A stretch of DNA of 29,477 nucleotides from DATGMP01 sp035293565 (GTDB taxonomy: Bacteria; Pseudomonadota; Alphaproteobacteria; BOG-932; Roseiterribacteraceae). Position 1 is the stretch's first letter, and the number at the start of each line of letters is the position of its first letter. This document shows positions 8,023 through 15,068 of this stretch, one piece after another. The DNA lies in contig DATGMP010000091.1 in the NCBI GenBank assembly GCA_035293565.1, positions 1 to 29,477 on the forward strand. The letters run 5' to 3'. A program made the translations under genes and the position numbers. Below the pieces are notes generated by a model. It was not told where the DNA came from. It worked only from the letters and a program-made list of their open reading frames with translations, and made no database searches.

Positions 8023-8910
8023 ATGGATTGGGACAAGCTGCGGATTTTCTATGCGGTGGCCGAGGCCGGTAGCTTCACCCATGCCGGTGAGGCGCTAAAC
8101 CTCAGCCAGTCGGCGATCAGCCGCCAGATTAGCGCGCTCGAGGACAGCCTCAAGGTGACGCTTTTCCACCGCCATGCGCGGGGCCTCATCCTGACCGAGC
8201 AGGGCGAAGTGCTGCACAGCACGGCGCGCGACGTCTTCGCCAAGCTCGCGATGACCGAAGCCATGCTGACCGAGAGCAAGGTCAGACCGCGCGGGCCGTT
8301 GAAGGTGACCACGACCTTCGCCTTCGGCGTCAAATGGCTGACGCCGCGGCTGGGCGAATTCCGCGAGCTCTATCCCGACATACAGCTCACACTGCTGATC
8401 GACGACCGCGAGTTGGACCTCGCAATGCGGGAGGCCGACGTCGCGATCCGAATGATGCCGCCCCGCCAACCGGACCTCATCCAACGGCATCTCACGACGA
8501 TCCGGGTCAAGGTCTATGCATCCAAGGAATATCTCGATCGCAGCGGCCGGCCGGACTCGTTGACGGCGCTTCGGGAGCATTCGGTCATCGGGTTCCCGCC
8601 CAACATGACCCTCCCCTTCACGTCCGCCAACTGGTTGCTCGAAGTCGCCGGCATCGGTTTCGAGTCCCCGAAGGTGCTGCTGATCAACAACATGTTCGGT
8701 ATCTTCCAGGCGGTGATCGGCGGGCTGGGAATCGCGGCCTTGCCGGATTTCGTCATCGCCGACCTGCCGGGCGTCGAGCGCGTATTGCCCGAGATCGAGG
8801 GCCCGGAGGTCGAATCCTTCTTCGTCTATGCCGAGGAACTGAGGCACTCGAAGCGAATCGCGGTCCTGCGCGACTACCTGATCAAGAAAGTTGCGGAATC
8901 CGCTTTCTGA
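8023..8910 (+). CDS. LysR-family transcriptional regulator
   Basis: The 295-residue protein has an N-terminal winged helix (DKLRIFYAVAEAGSFTHAGE then LSQSAISRQISALEDSL) and a C-terminal periplasmic-binding-like effector domain (PRGPLKVTTTFAFGVKWLTP onward). GGGG directly precedes the ATG at 8023. It lies 126 bases downstream of trxB with a dyad in between, so it may have its own autoregulated promoter. Target genes and effector are unknown; the trxB link suggests but does not prove a role in redox or sulfur control. Confidence 0.94.
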   Translation: MDWDKLRIFYAVAEAGSFTHAGEALNLSQSAISRQISALEDSLKVTLFHRHARGLILTEQGEVLHSTARDVFAKLAMTEAMLTESKVRPRGPLKVTTTFAFGVKWLTPRLGEFRELYPDIQLTLLIDDRELDLAMREADVAIRMMPPRQPDLIQRHLTTIRVKVYASKEYLDRSGRPDSLTALREHSVIGFPPNMTLPFTSANWLLEVAGIGFESPKVLLINNMFGIFQAVIGGLGIAALPDFVIADLPGVERVLPEIEGPEVESFFVYAEELRHSKRIAVLRDYLIKKVAESAF

Positions 8911-9089
8911 ACATCCATCGGGAGCAGCGGCGGCGATCTCCTGCGCTCCGGAGTCATGCGTTCTTTGCAACGCAGCATTCGTTGGTTACGGCTGGAAGAT
9001 ATTGGCCAAATCACCAAATTTACCTGCGTGATGCTGCGCTGCAGCGTCTCTTCTTCCCCGGCCTCCCCCGGCCTGGGAATGGGTTTTTT

Positions 9090-9166
9090 ACCCAACGTCT
9101 CCCAGACGTGAAGCCTCCCTGTTCAACTTGGCCGTAAGTCTTTGGACTTACGGCCATTTTCTTTTT
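9090..9166 (+). ncRNA. candidate small RNA, suhB/MmgR-like
   Basis: After the LysR stop the + strand carries a compact series of RNA-like elements: a hairpin ACGTCT-CCC-AGACGT (9095-9109) presenting a C-rich loop, a single-stranded AAGCCTCCCTGTTCAACTT (9111-9129) with a CCTCCC anti-Shine-Dalgarno-like core, then a strong intrinsic terminator (9130-9166). This order and the CCTCCC-TGTTCAACTTGG stretch resemble the alphaproteobacterial suhB/MmgR (alpha-r8) small RNAs as I remember them. The 5' end is uncertain and could lie upstream at the GGGT-N5-ACCC hairpin (9081-9093). Transcription is inferred. It overlaps the 3' end of the - strand DUF1194 gene. Confidence 0.55.
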
Positions 9167-9863
9167 CGCCATCGGCGATCTCGAGGATCAGCTTGCGGAG
9201 CACGGCGTCGCCGAAATCGTGCAGATCCTTGACGACAAGGAAGAATGAGCCGGGGCCGCCGATCACGTTCTTTGCGTAATATTGGTCGAGATCGGGAGGC
9301 GCCTTCTCCCGCCAGGCCGGGCGCTCATTCATCACCGGAAGGCCGTTGATCGTGATTCCGGCCGCCACGGCGGCATCCCGCGCCTCCTGAATGGGGCGGC
9401 CATAATCGCTATAGCCGTCGCCCGAGACGTCAATGACGCGTCGCGCGGCCTTGAATGGCGTGCTCTGGAGCATTTTCGCCGCAAAATCGATGCCGCTGGA
9501 AATCGACGTCGTTGTTCCGGACTTGATGGGCGCGTGCAGCAGCTCGTCGGCGAAAGACTTGGCGCCCTCGGTATCGGAAATCATGTGCCAGCCGACGATG
9601 ACGCGCTGATCGGTTGGGCTGGACCATTCGATGTAGGTGACCGCGATGGTGTGGTTGGGCCCGGACCGGATCGCGTCGATTACCCGCGGATCGGAGAGCG
9701 CCTCGACATAGCCCCTACGCTGCAGCTTCTCCTCGTCCTCATCCATGCTGAGCGAAACATCGACGGCCAGCACGAGCGCCACATCGACATTCGTTTCGGC
9801 GATTGCCGGACGTCCGAGCGCTGCCAGGACGATGGCGCCCGCCAATCCCCATCCAAACCGCAT
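9123..9863 (-). CDS. DUF1194 (VWA-like) exported protein
   Basis: Protein of unknown function with a von Willebrand factor A-like fold. The 246-residue product has a Sec signal peptide (hydrophobic 5-22, likely cleaved after AIA) and then VALVLAVDVSLSMDEDE, which contains the DxSxS metal-binding motif (Asp35, Ser37, Ser39). Later segments SGTTTSISSGIDFA and VIDVSGDGYSDYG are the expected MIDAS-supporting loops. Metal-dependent binding in the periplasm is the family-based expectation; no partner is evident. The last dozen codons coincide with the + strand terminator hairpin, so the C-terminal tail is constrained by RNA structure rather than conserved as protein. Confidence 0.85.
   Translation of the reverse strand: MRFGWGLAGAIVLAALGRPAIAETNVDVALVLAVDVSLSMDEDEEKLQRRGYVEALSDPRVIDAIRSGPNHTIAVTYIEWSSPTDQRVIVGWHMISDTEGAKSFADELLHAPIKSGTTTSISSGIDFAAKMLQSTPFKAARRVIDVSGDGYSDYGRPIQEARDAAVAAGITINGLPVMNERPAWREKAPPDLDQYYAKNVIGGPGSFFLVVKDLHDFGDAVLRKLILEIADGEKENGRKSKDLRPS
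9130..9166 (+). terminator. intrinsic (Rho-independent) terminator
   Basis: A perfect 11-bp stem, GGCCGTAAGTC (9130-9140) and GACTTACGGCC (9145-9155), with the 4-base loop TTTG, followed by ATTTTCTTTTT (9156-9166). The T-tract is only on the + side, so it ends rightward transcription, either of the candidate small RNA or of read-through from the LysR gene. It lies inside the last codons of the - strand DUF1194 gene. Confidence 0.88.
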
Positions 9864-9894
9864 TTCCCCCTCAAGGCACCGATTTTCGGCTTAC

Positions 9895-9914
9895 GCGGAT
9901 CCGAGCGGATCCGC
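9895..9914. repeat. perfect inverted repeat upstream of the DUF1194 gene
   Basis: GCGGATCCG (9895-9903) and CGGATCCGC (9906-9914) form a perfect 9-bp dyad with a 2-base centre. It lies about 32 bases upstream of the DUF1194 start and downstream of the PEP-CTERM gene. No T-tract follows on either strand. It could be an operator or a chance dyad in GC-rich DNA. Confidence 0.35.
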
Positions 9915-10020
9915 CAGGCGAGGCGGCGAAGCTACTGGCTCGCCGCTGGCCGCACAAGCGATAAGGCCCGCTGGCGTTTCGATATGCCGGCGGCCCTCAA
10001 TGCGGCGTTTCGTGCCGCTA

Positions 10021-10887
10021 TCAGCCGCGCCGACGATTACGACTTGCCGTCCAAAGAGCGGCCAGTCCGCCGCTCAGAATGCCGATCGTTCCCGGCTCGG
10101 GCGAAGGCGCCCCGCCTTGCCCACCGATGCTGCCGGGCACGTAGTAGATCAGGCTTTGGTTTGAACTGGACTTTATCGGGGACGCGTCCGTCAGCTCGTA
10201 CACCGAGCCGAAGCCGGCGACGTTAGCGTGGGCGTACGCGTTGTTGAGATCGGTATTGATGTAGTTCGCCAGCGTGGCGTTTTGCGTGGAATTCAAACTG
10301 GCGTTCGCCCAGGAAATGCTGAAGGTTCCTGGATTGACCGAAGACAATTGAGTGTTGGGATTGAGCGCGGAGCCGATCGTATAAGTCAAATTGTTGTCGT
10401 ATTCGATTTCCCAGATCGCGATCTGCATGGCGGCTGTTTGGAGGTCGTAGCCCGCCGGCGGATGAGCGGTGTATGCGGGACCGTTCGACAGCAAATAGGT
10501 CAGCTCGTTGACTTGTTGCTGCGTCCATCGGATCTGGTTCGTCGCGCCGGTGATCGCGTAGCCGGAGCTCGTCGAAATCGCCGAGTCATTCGCGTAATCG
10601 TAGGAATGGGTGCCGGTGTAGACGAAATGGAAGAGGTCGACGCAGTAGGCATAGACCGCGTCGCCGGCAATCGTGACGACGTCGGCGCCCGCGAGCGAGT
10701 TCAGGTAGGTCCCGCTCAAGCTCGGGCTCGACTGGTAAATATGTGTATGCACGTCCTCGTCGCCGGTCAGGCCCGCGGACACCGTATAGGCGGTCGCCAG
10801 CGCCGACCGCGGAGTGAGGCCCAATATCAGGCAGGCCAGACCCAGGGACGAGATCAGGCCGATAGGATGCTGCGTTTTTGAAAACAT
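10021..10887 (-). CDS. PEP-CTERM sorted surface protein with putative thioester domain
   Basis: Exported protein of 288 residues. It has a signal peptide (hydrophobic 10-30, cleavage near ALA-TA), a Ser/Thr/Asn/Tyr-rich body, and a C-terminal PEP-CTERM sorting signal: PEP at 263-265, a hydrophobic span 267-281 and the basic tail RNRRRG. Exosortase/archaeosortase-type enzymes process such tails; none is encoded in this window. The body contains AYCVDLFHF (Cys82) and AAMQIAIWEIEYD (Gln155), the arrangement found in Cys-Gln thioester (TED) surface proteins, and Cys82 is the only cysteine after the signal peptide. The ATG at 10887 has AGGAAG about 10 bases upstream, so it is preferred over 10923. 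Thioester assignment is inference; an adhesive or matrix role is likely but unproven. Confidence 0.75.
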   Translation of the reverse strand: MFSKTQHPIGLISSLGLACLILGLTPRSALATAYTVSAGLTGDEDVHTHIYQSSPSLSGTYLNSLAGADVVTIAGDAVYAYCVDLFHFVYTGTHSYDYANDSAISTSSGYAITGATNQIRWTQQQVNELTYLLSNGPAYTAHPPAGYDLQTAAMQIAIWEIEYDNNLTYTIGSALNPNTQLSSVNPGTFSISWANASLNSTQNATLANYINTDLNNAYAHANVAGFGSVYELTDASPIKSSSNQSLIYYVPGSIGGQGGAPSPEPGTIGILSGGLAALWTASRNRRRG

Positions 10888-11203
10888 CAGGTGCTTCTTC
10901 CTCAACGGCAATTCTCGGTTCACGACACGCGTTTCCGATGCAGGAAATATGCCAAATACACTAAATTATTGTTTCAAAAGGAGCGCTATGGTTACTAAAC
11001 TGGCATGGCGTTCCAATGTGTAAGAAATTTCGACAGCGACGCTCTTAACGGGTAGTACAGGACCTGGCTCTGCCCTCACTGGCCGATTTGGAGCGTGTTG
11101 AAACGGGCGCGCACGCCCGCCGAGCGCGCCGATATTTGTTGAGCAATCCCTGCCAGCCGCTAGAGATAGCGAGCGCAATCCCGCGCCTCGCCTCGCTCAT
11201 CTT
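10888..11203. other. intergenic region between PEP-CTERM gene and purU
   Basis: About 316 bases with no convincing gene. The part nearest the PEP-CTERM gene (10940-11000) is AT-rich. On the - strand it holds TTGAAA (10977-10972) with a 17-base spacer to TGGCAT (10954-10949), a weak possible promoter for the PEP-CTERM gene. The part nearest purU is GC-rich, with no clear ribosome-binding site, riboswitch or terminator. Short open frames across it are unremarkable. Confidence 0.4.
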
Positions 11204-12064
11204 ATGGATTCGCAAACAGACTTCATTCTCACCCTGTCCTGCGCCGACAAGCCTGGCATCGTCTTCGCCGTGTCGGGCTTTCTGGTCGAGCAGAACTGCA
11301 ACATCGTCGACAGCCAGCAGCACCGCGACCCGCAGACCGGCCAGTTCTTCATGCGCGTATCCTTCGCGGCGCCGCGCCCCAGGCCCGCGGCCGACTCGAT
11401 TTCAGGCGCGTTCCGGCCTATCGCGAGCCGCTTCGCGATGACCTGGCGGATCTATGACGCCGCCGTGCCCCCGCGCATGGCGATCCTGGTCTCGAAGTTT
11501 CAGCATTGCCTGAACGACCTTCTCTACCGGGTAGAAATCGGGGCGCTGCCCGTCACTGTTCCAGTAATCGTCTCGAACCATCCCGACGCGGCCCCCAGAG
11601 CCGCCTCTCACGGAATCCGGTTCGAGCATCTGCCGGTGACGCAAGCGACCAAGGCGGAGCAGGAAGCGAAGCTGACGACGCTCCTCGCCGAAGAAAAGAT
11701 CGAGCTCGTCGTGCTCGCCCGCTACATGCAGGTCCTGTCACCGGAGCTTTGCGGAAAGCTGGAGGGGAATGTGATCAACATCCACCATTCCTTCCTGCCG
11801 AGCTTCCGCGGCGCGAAGCCTTATGGGCAGGCCTATGCCCGCGGCGTGAAGCTGATCGGCGCGACCGCGCACTATGTCACGGCCGACCTCGATGAGGGGC
11901 CGATCATCGAGCAGGACGTGGCGCGGGTCGACCACGCCGATGGGCCGCAGGATCTCGTCCATATCGGCCGCGACGTCGAATGCCTCGTGCTCGCGCGCGC
12001 CGTCTCGCTCCATGTGGAGCGGCGCGTGCTGCTCAACGGGATGAAGACCGTCGTCTTCCGCTGA
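11204..12064 (+). CDS. purU: formyltetrahydrofolate deformylase
   Basis: Hydrolyses 10-formyl-tetrahydrofolate to formate and tetrahydrofolate, balancing one-carbon pools and feeding formate to PurT-type purine synthesis. The 286-residue protein has an N-terminal ACT domain (FILTLSCADKPGIVFAVSGF) and a formyltransferase-like catalytic domain from about residue 90. Catalytic residues are visible: Asn192 and His194 in NIHHSFLPSF and Asp230 in ADLDEGPIIEQD. Length is normal. No strong ribosome-binding site precedes the ATG. Its TGA abuts the stop of the convergent aminotransferase gene. Confidence 0.96.
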   Translation: MDSQTDFILTLSCADKPGIVFAVSGFLVEQNCNIVDSQQHRDPQTGQFFMRVSFAAPRPRPAADSISGAFRPIASRFAMTWRIYDAAVPPRMAILVSKFQHCLNDLLYRVEIGALPVTVPVIVSNHPDAAPRAASHGIRFEHLPVTQATKAEQEAKLTTLLAEEKIELVVLARYMQVLSPELCGKLEGNVINIHHSFLPSFRGAKPYGQAYARGVKLIGATAHYVTADLDEGPIIEQDVARVDHADGPQDLVHIGRDVECLVLARAVSLHVERRVLLNGMKTVVFR

Positions 12065-13267
12065 TCAGCGGAGCTCGCCGCAAGCCTTCTGGATGCGGCG
12101 GCAAGCGTCCTCGAGCTTCTCGGTCGCCGTCGCGTAGGAGATGCGGAAATAGGGCGCGAACCCGAATGCCGAGCCGTGCACGACTGAGACCCCGACGGTT
12201 TCCAATAGATAGTTGGTGAAGTCCTGGTCGGTCTTGATCTCCTGGCCGGTCGACGTCTTCTTGCCGATCGTGCCGGCGCAGGACGGGAAGACGTAGAAGG
12301 CGCCCTCGGGCCGATGGCAGGTAAGCCCGTTCGCCTGATTCAGCATGCCGACGACGAGGTCGCGCCGCTCCTTGAACACGGCTGCCCGTTGCGGGATGAA
12401 ATCCTGCGGCCCGTTGAGCGCCGCCACCGCCGCCGCCTGGCTGACCGAGGACGGGTTCGTGGTCGACTGGCTCTGTACCTTGGCGATCGCCTTGATCAGG
12501 GGCGCAGGGCCGCCGGCATAGCCAATACGCCAACCGGTCATCGCATAGGCCTTCGACACGCCGTTGACCGTCAGCGTCCGCTCGTAGAGCGCGGGCTCGA
12601 CCTGGGCGATCGTCGCGAATTCGAACCCGTCATAGGTCAGGTGCTCATACATGTCGTCGACGAGCACATGCACATGCGGATGCCGCAGCAGGACGTCGGC
12701 CACCGCCTTCAGCTCGGCGCGCGTATAGGCGGCGCCGGTCGGATTGCTCGGCGAGTTGAGCACCACCCACTTCGTCTTGGGCGTGATCACGCGCTCGAGA
12801 TCGGCGGGCTGCAGCTTGAAGCCCTTCTCGGCCGGGCAGTCGACGAATACCGGCTTGCCCTCCGCGAGCAGCGCCATATCCGGATAGGAGACCCAATAGG
12901 GCGCGGGCACGACGACCTCGTCGCCCGGATCGAGCGTCGCCATGAAAGTATTGTAGAGGACGTGCTTGCCGCCGACGCCGACAGTGATCTGCTCCGGCTT
13001 GTAATCGAGTCCGTTCTCGCGTTTGAACTTGGCGCAGATCGCCTCCTTCAGCGCGGCGGTGCCATCGACCGTCGTATATTTCGTCTCGCCGCGGCGGATC
13101 GCGACGATCGCCGCCTCCTTGATCGAATCCGGCGTGTCGAAATCGGGCTCGCCGGCATCCAGGCTGATGATGTCGCGGCCCTGCGCCTTGAGCTCGCGCG
13201 CGCGCTGGCCCGCGGCAATGGTCGGCGAGGGTTTGATCCGGTCGAGCCGGGAAGCGAGCAAAGCCAT
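12065..13267 (-). CDS. aspC: class I aspartate/aromatic aminotransferase
   Basis: PLP-dependent transaminase, probably aspartate:2-oxoglutarate, cytosolic. The 400-residue protein belongs to the Ib subgroup (AatA/AspC type of alphaproteobacteria). Visible signatures are SLDAGEPDFDTPD (substrate-binding region), NSPSNPTGAAYT (172-182), the cofactor-contacting VLVDDMYEHL, and the PLP lysine Lys239 in NGVSKAYAMTGWRIGY. Some relatives also accept prephenate or aromatic substrates, so the exact specificity is open. It lies 43 bases downstream of the AmgK-like gene on the same strand. Confidence 0.93.
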   Translation of the reverse strand: MALLASRLDRIKPSPTIAAGQRARELKAQGRDIISLDAGEPDFDTPDSIKEAAIVAIRRGETKYTTVDGTAALKEAICAKFKRENGLDYKPEQITVGVGGKHVLYNTFMATLDPGDEVVVPAPYWVSYPDMALLAEGKPVFVDCPAEKGFKLQPADLERVITPKTKWVVLNSPSNPTGAAYTRAELKAVADVLLRHPHVHVLVDDMYEHLTYDGFEFATIAQVEPALYERTLTVNGVSKAYAMTGWRIGYAGGPAPLIKAIAKVQSQSTTNPSSVSQAAAVAALNGPQDFIPQRAAVFKERRDLVVGMLNQANGLTCHRPEGAFYVFPSCAGTIGKKTSTGQEIKTDQDFTNYLLETVGVSVVHGSAFGFAPYFRISYATATEKLEDACRRIQKACGELR

Positions 13268-13310
13268 GTCGAGAAGCCTCTATGGAAGCAAAAGCATGCG
13301 AACCTACGGC

Positions 13311-14372
13311 TCAGCCCCGCGCCGACGCAACCCTCTGCCGCAGCGCGGCAGGGTTGTCGGGAGGCGATAGCTGCCAATCGGGCAGGATCGCATCCAGGCG
13401 CTGCCGGACCGCCCCGAGAAGCGGATCGCGGAGCGCATCGTCGAGAAGCCGAAGAACACGCGGCAGATATTTGAGATAGCCATCGCGGGAATCGCGCAAC
13501 GTCAATCGGGCGAACCGCCCAACGACCTTTGTATAGCGTTGCGCCGTCAGGACCCGATACCAGGCGCCGAAACTCTCGCGATCCACCGGCGGACAGGCCC
13601 GGATGTAATGCTCATAAAGGCGCTCCGACAGCGCCGCATCGATGCCGCGCCGTTCATTGCGCAGCAAACAGAGCAGGTCATAGGCCTTGGGGCCGATCCG
13701 CGCGTCCTGGAAGTCCAGAATGCCGCAGGCGGCGGCGCCCGTCCGGCCGGCGACGCGCATCAGATTGTCGACGTGATAATCGAGAAGCACGAGGCCGTTT
13801 TCCGACGGCGGCATCGTCTCCAGAAGTTCCTCCCAAGCTTCGACGAAGCGATCGCGTGATTCGGCCGGCAATGGGCGTCCTGTGACGGCGAGCCCGTACC
13901 AATCGGGCAGCTCCGAAATCTCCTCGAGGAATTTGCGAATATCGAATGGCGGCGCCTCGACGGCCGCGCCTTGCGGATGGGCATGCAGCAGCACCAGCAC
14001 GTCGGTCGCCGCCGTGAAAAGCGGCTCCTCAGCCGCGCCCGATTCCAAAAGACGCCTGTAGGTGTCGTCGCCGAAATCCTCGATCAGCGCGAAACCTTCG
14101 GCTTCGTCCACCTGGTGTATCGCCGGCGCGCTGAGGCCCAGGCCGGCGAGATGGCGGCCAATGCGGACGAAGGGCCGAACATCCTCCTTGGGCGGCGGCG
14201 CATCCATCAGCAGTAGAGGCGGATTGGCCCCAGCCAACCGGTAATAGCGCCGAAAGGAGGCATCCGCCGGCAAGGCAGTCAGAATGGTGTTGCCATGACC
14301 GGCAGCTTCGAGGAATGCCGCGCGAGCAATGGCACGGCTATCGGCTTGGTTCGCGGGATCGCTGAGCGGCAT
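13311..14372 (-). CDS. AmgK-like aminoglycoside phosphotransferase-fold kinase
   Basis: Small-molecule kinase of the APH/choline-kinase fold. Similarity to AmgK (anomeric N-acetylmuramate/N-acetylglucosamine kinase in peptidoglycan recycling) is suggested by ALPADASFRRYYRL near the N-terminus, the catalytic loop LLDYHVDNLM and the metal-binding GILDFQDARIGPKAYDLL. The usual neighbours of amgK (a MurU-type nucleotidyltransferase and tsaE) are absent, so the substrate is uncertain. The ATG at 14372 is preferred; the TTG at 14432 adds 20 unconserved residues. The 353-residue length fits the family. It is divergent from the CpcT-like gene. Confidence 0.75.
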   Translation of the reverse strand: MPLSDPANQADSRAIARAAFLEAAGHGNTILTALPADASFRRYYRLAGANPPLLLMDAPPPKEDVRPFVRIGRHLAGLGLSAPAIHQVDEAEGFALIEDFGDDTYRRLLESGAAEEPLFTAATDVLVLLHAHPQGAAVEAPPFDIRKFLEEISELPDWYGLAVTGRPLPAESRDRFVEAWEELLETMPPSENGLVLLDYHVDNLMRVAGRTGAAACGILDFQDARIGPKAYDLLCLLRNERRGIDAALSERLYEHYIRACPPVDRESFGAWYRVLTAQRYTKVVGRFARLTLRDSRDGYLKYLPRVLRLLDDALRDPLLGAVRQRLDAILPDWQLSPPDNPAALRQRVASARG

Positions 14373-14477
14373 ATCAGTCACGGATTTGAATCGGCTCACA
14401 ACGATACCGGCCGGCGCGCGACCGCGAAACAACTTGACCCAACCGGGGTTTCCTAACCGACACTTCGAGGAAGAATT

Positions 14478-15068
14478 ATGAGGTTTGCGTCATTCGCCTT
14501 GCTCGCGGCCGCCCTGGTTGCGACGGGGCCGCCCCGCGGCGCCGAGACCACGACCTCCAGAGTCTCGGATGTCTCGGGTCTCGCCAGTCTCCTGGAAGGC
14601 GAGTTCACGACTGCGCCCGACCCGGCCGCGGGGCCGGTTCCCAAGGAGGGCCCCCCTCCCCTTTACGATCTGGCCAAGCGAGTCGATGTGCCGAAGCTCG
14701 GCCGTGACGTCGTATATGCCGAGCTGCGCGAAGGCTCGCGCGACGGCAAGCTGCTGCAGCAGCGCCTCTATGTGCTGACTCAGGATCCAGACGGCTCACG
14801 GATCATGATGGCCGCATACGATTTGGGCCGCATGCCCGAACTCGCGGGGGTCTATGCCAACCCGGCTCCGCTCGCCCGCCTTGAGCTGCCGGGGCTCGAC
14901 CCGCGCGAGAAGGACTGCGAGATGGCCTGGCACCGGGGCGACAATGGCTTCGTGGGACAAGCAGGCAAGGGCAATTGCCCCGCCGCGAGCATGGCGGTCT
15001 CCAAGGAGGGATTGAGCCAGAGCACCGGCCCCTCGGCGCAGGCGACGGTCTTCCGCCGCCTCAGATAG
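14478..15068 (+). CDS. secreted CpcT/CpeT-like protein
   Basis: The 196-residue product has a signal peptide (MRFASFALLAAALVATG, cleavage near PRGA). The remainder resembles the CpcT/CpeT fold, known best as phycobilin lyases of cyanobacteria: LASLLEGEFTTAPDP, then LLQQRLYVLTQDPDG, then a pair of cysteines in KDCEMAW and GNCPAAS that could form a disulfide. The bilin-attachment role is very unlikely in this setting, so function is unknown; homologues outside phototrophs exist but are undescribed as far as I know. GAGGAAG lies 5 bases before the ATG. Its TAG abuts the TGA of the convergent transporter gene. Confidence 0.55.
   Translation: MRFASFALLAAALVATGPPRGAETTTSRVSDVSGLASLLEGEFTTAPDPAAGPVPKEGPPPLYDLAKRVDVPKLGRDVVYAELREGSRDGKLLQQRLYVLTQDPDGSRIMMAAYDLGRMPELAGVYANPAPLARLELPGLDPREKDCEMAWHRGDNGFVGQAGKGNCPAASMAVSKEGLSQSTGPSAQATVFRRLR

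Noticed and set aside
9282..10226. 314-residue + strand frame crossing the DUF1194 and PEP-CTERM region
   Set aside because: It spans two well-supported opposite-strand genes and has Arg/Ser-rich composition typical of a frame shadow.
11042..11203. Riboswitch upstream of purU
   Set aside because: The leader is GC-rich, but I see no pattern matching a glycine, tetrahydrofolate or purine riboswitch.
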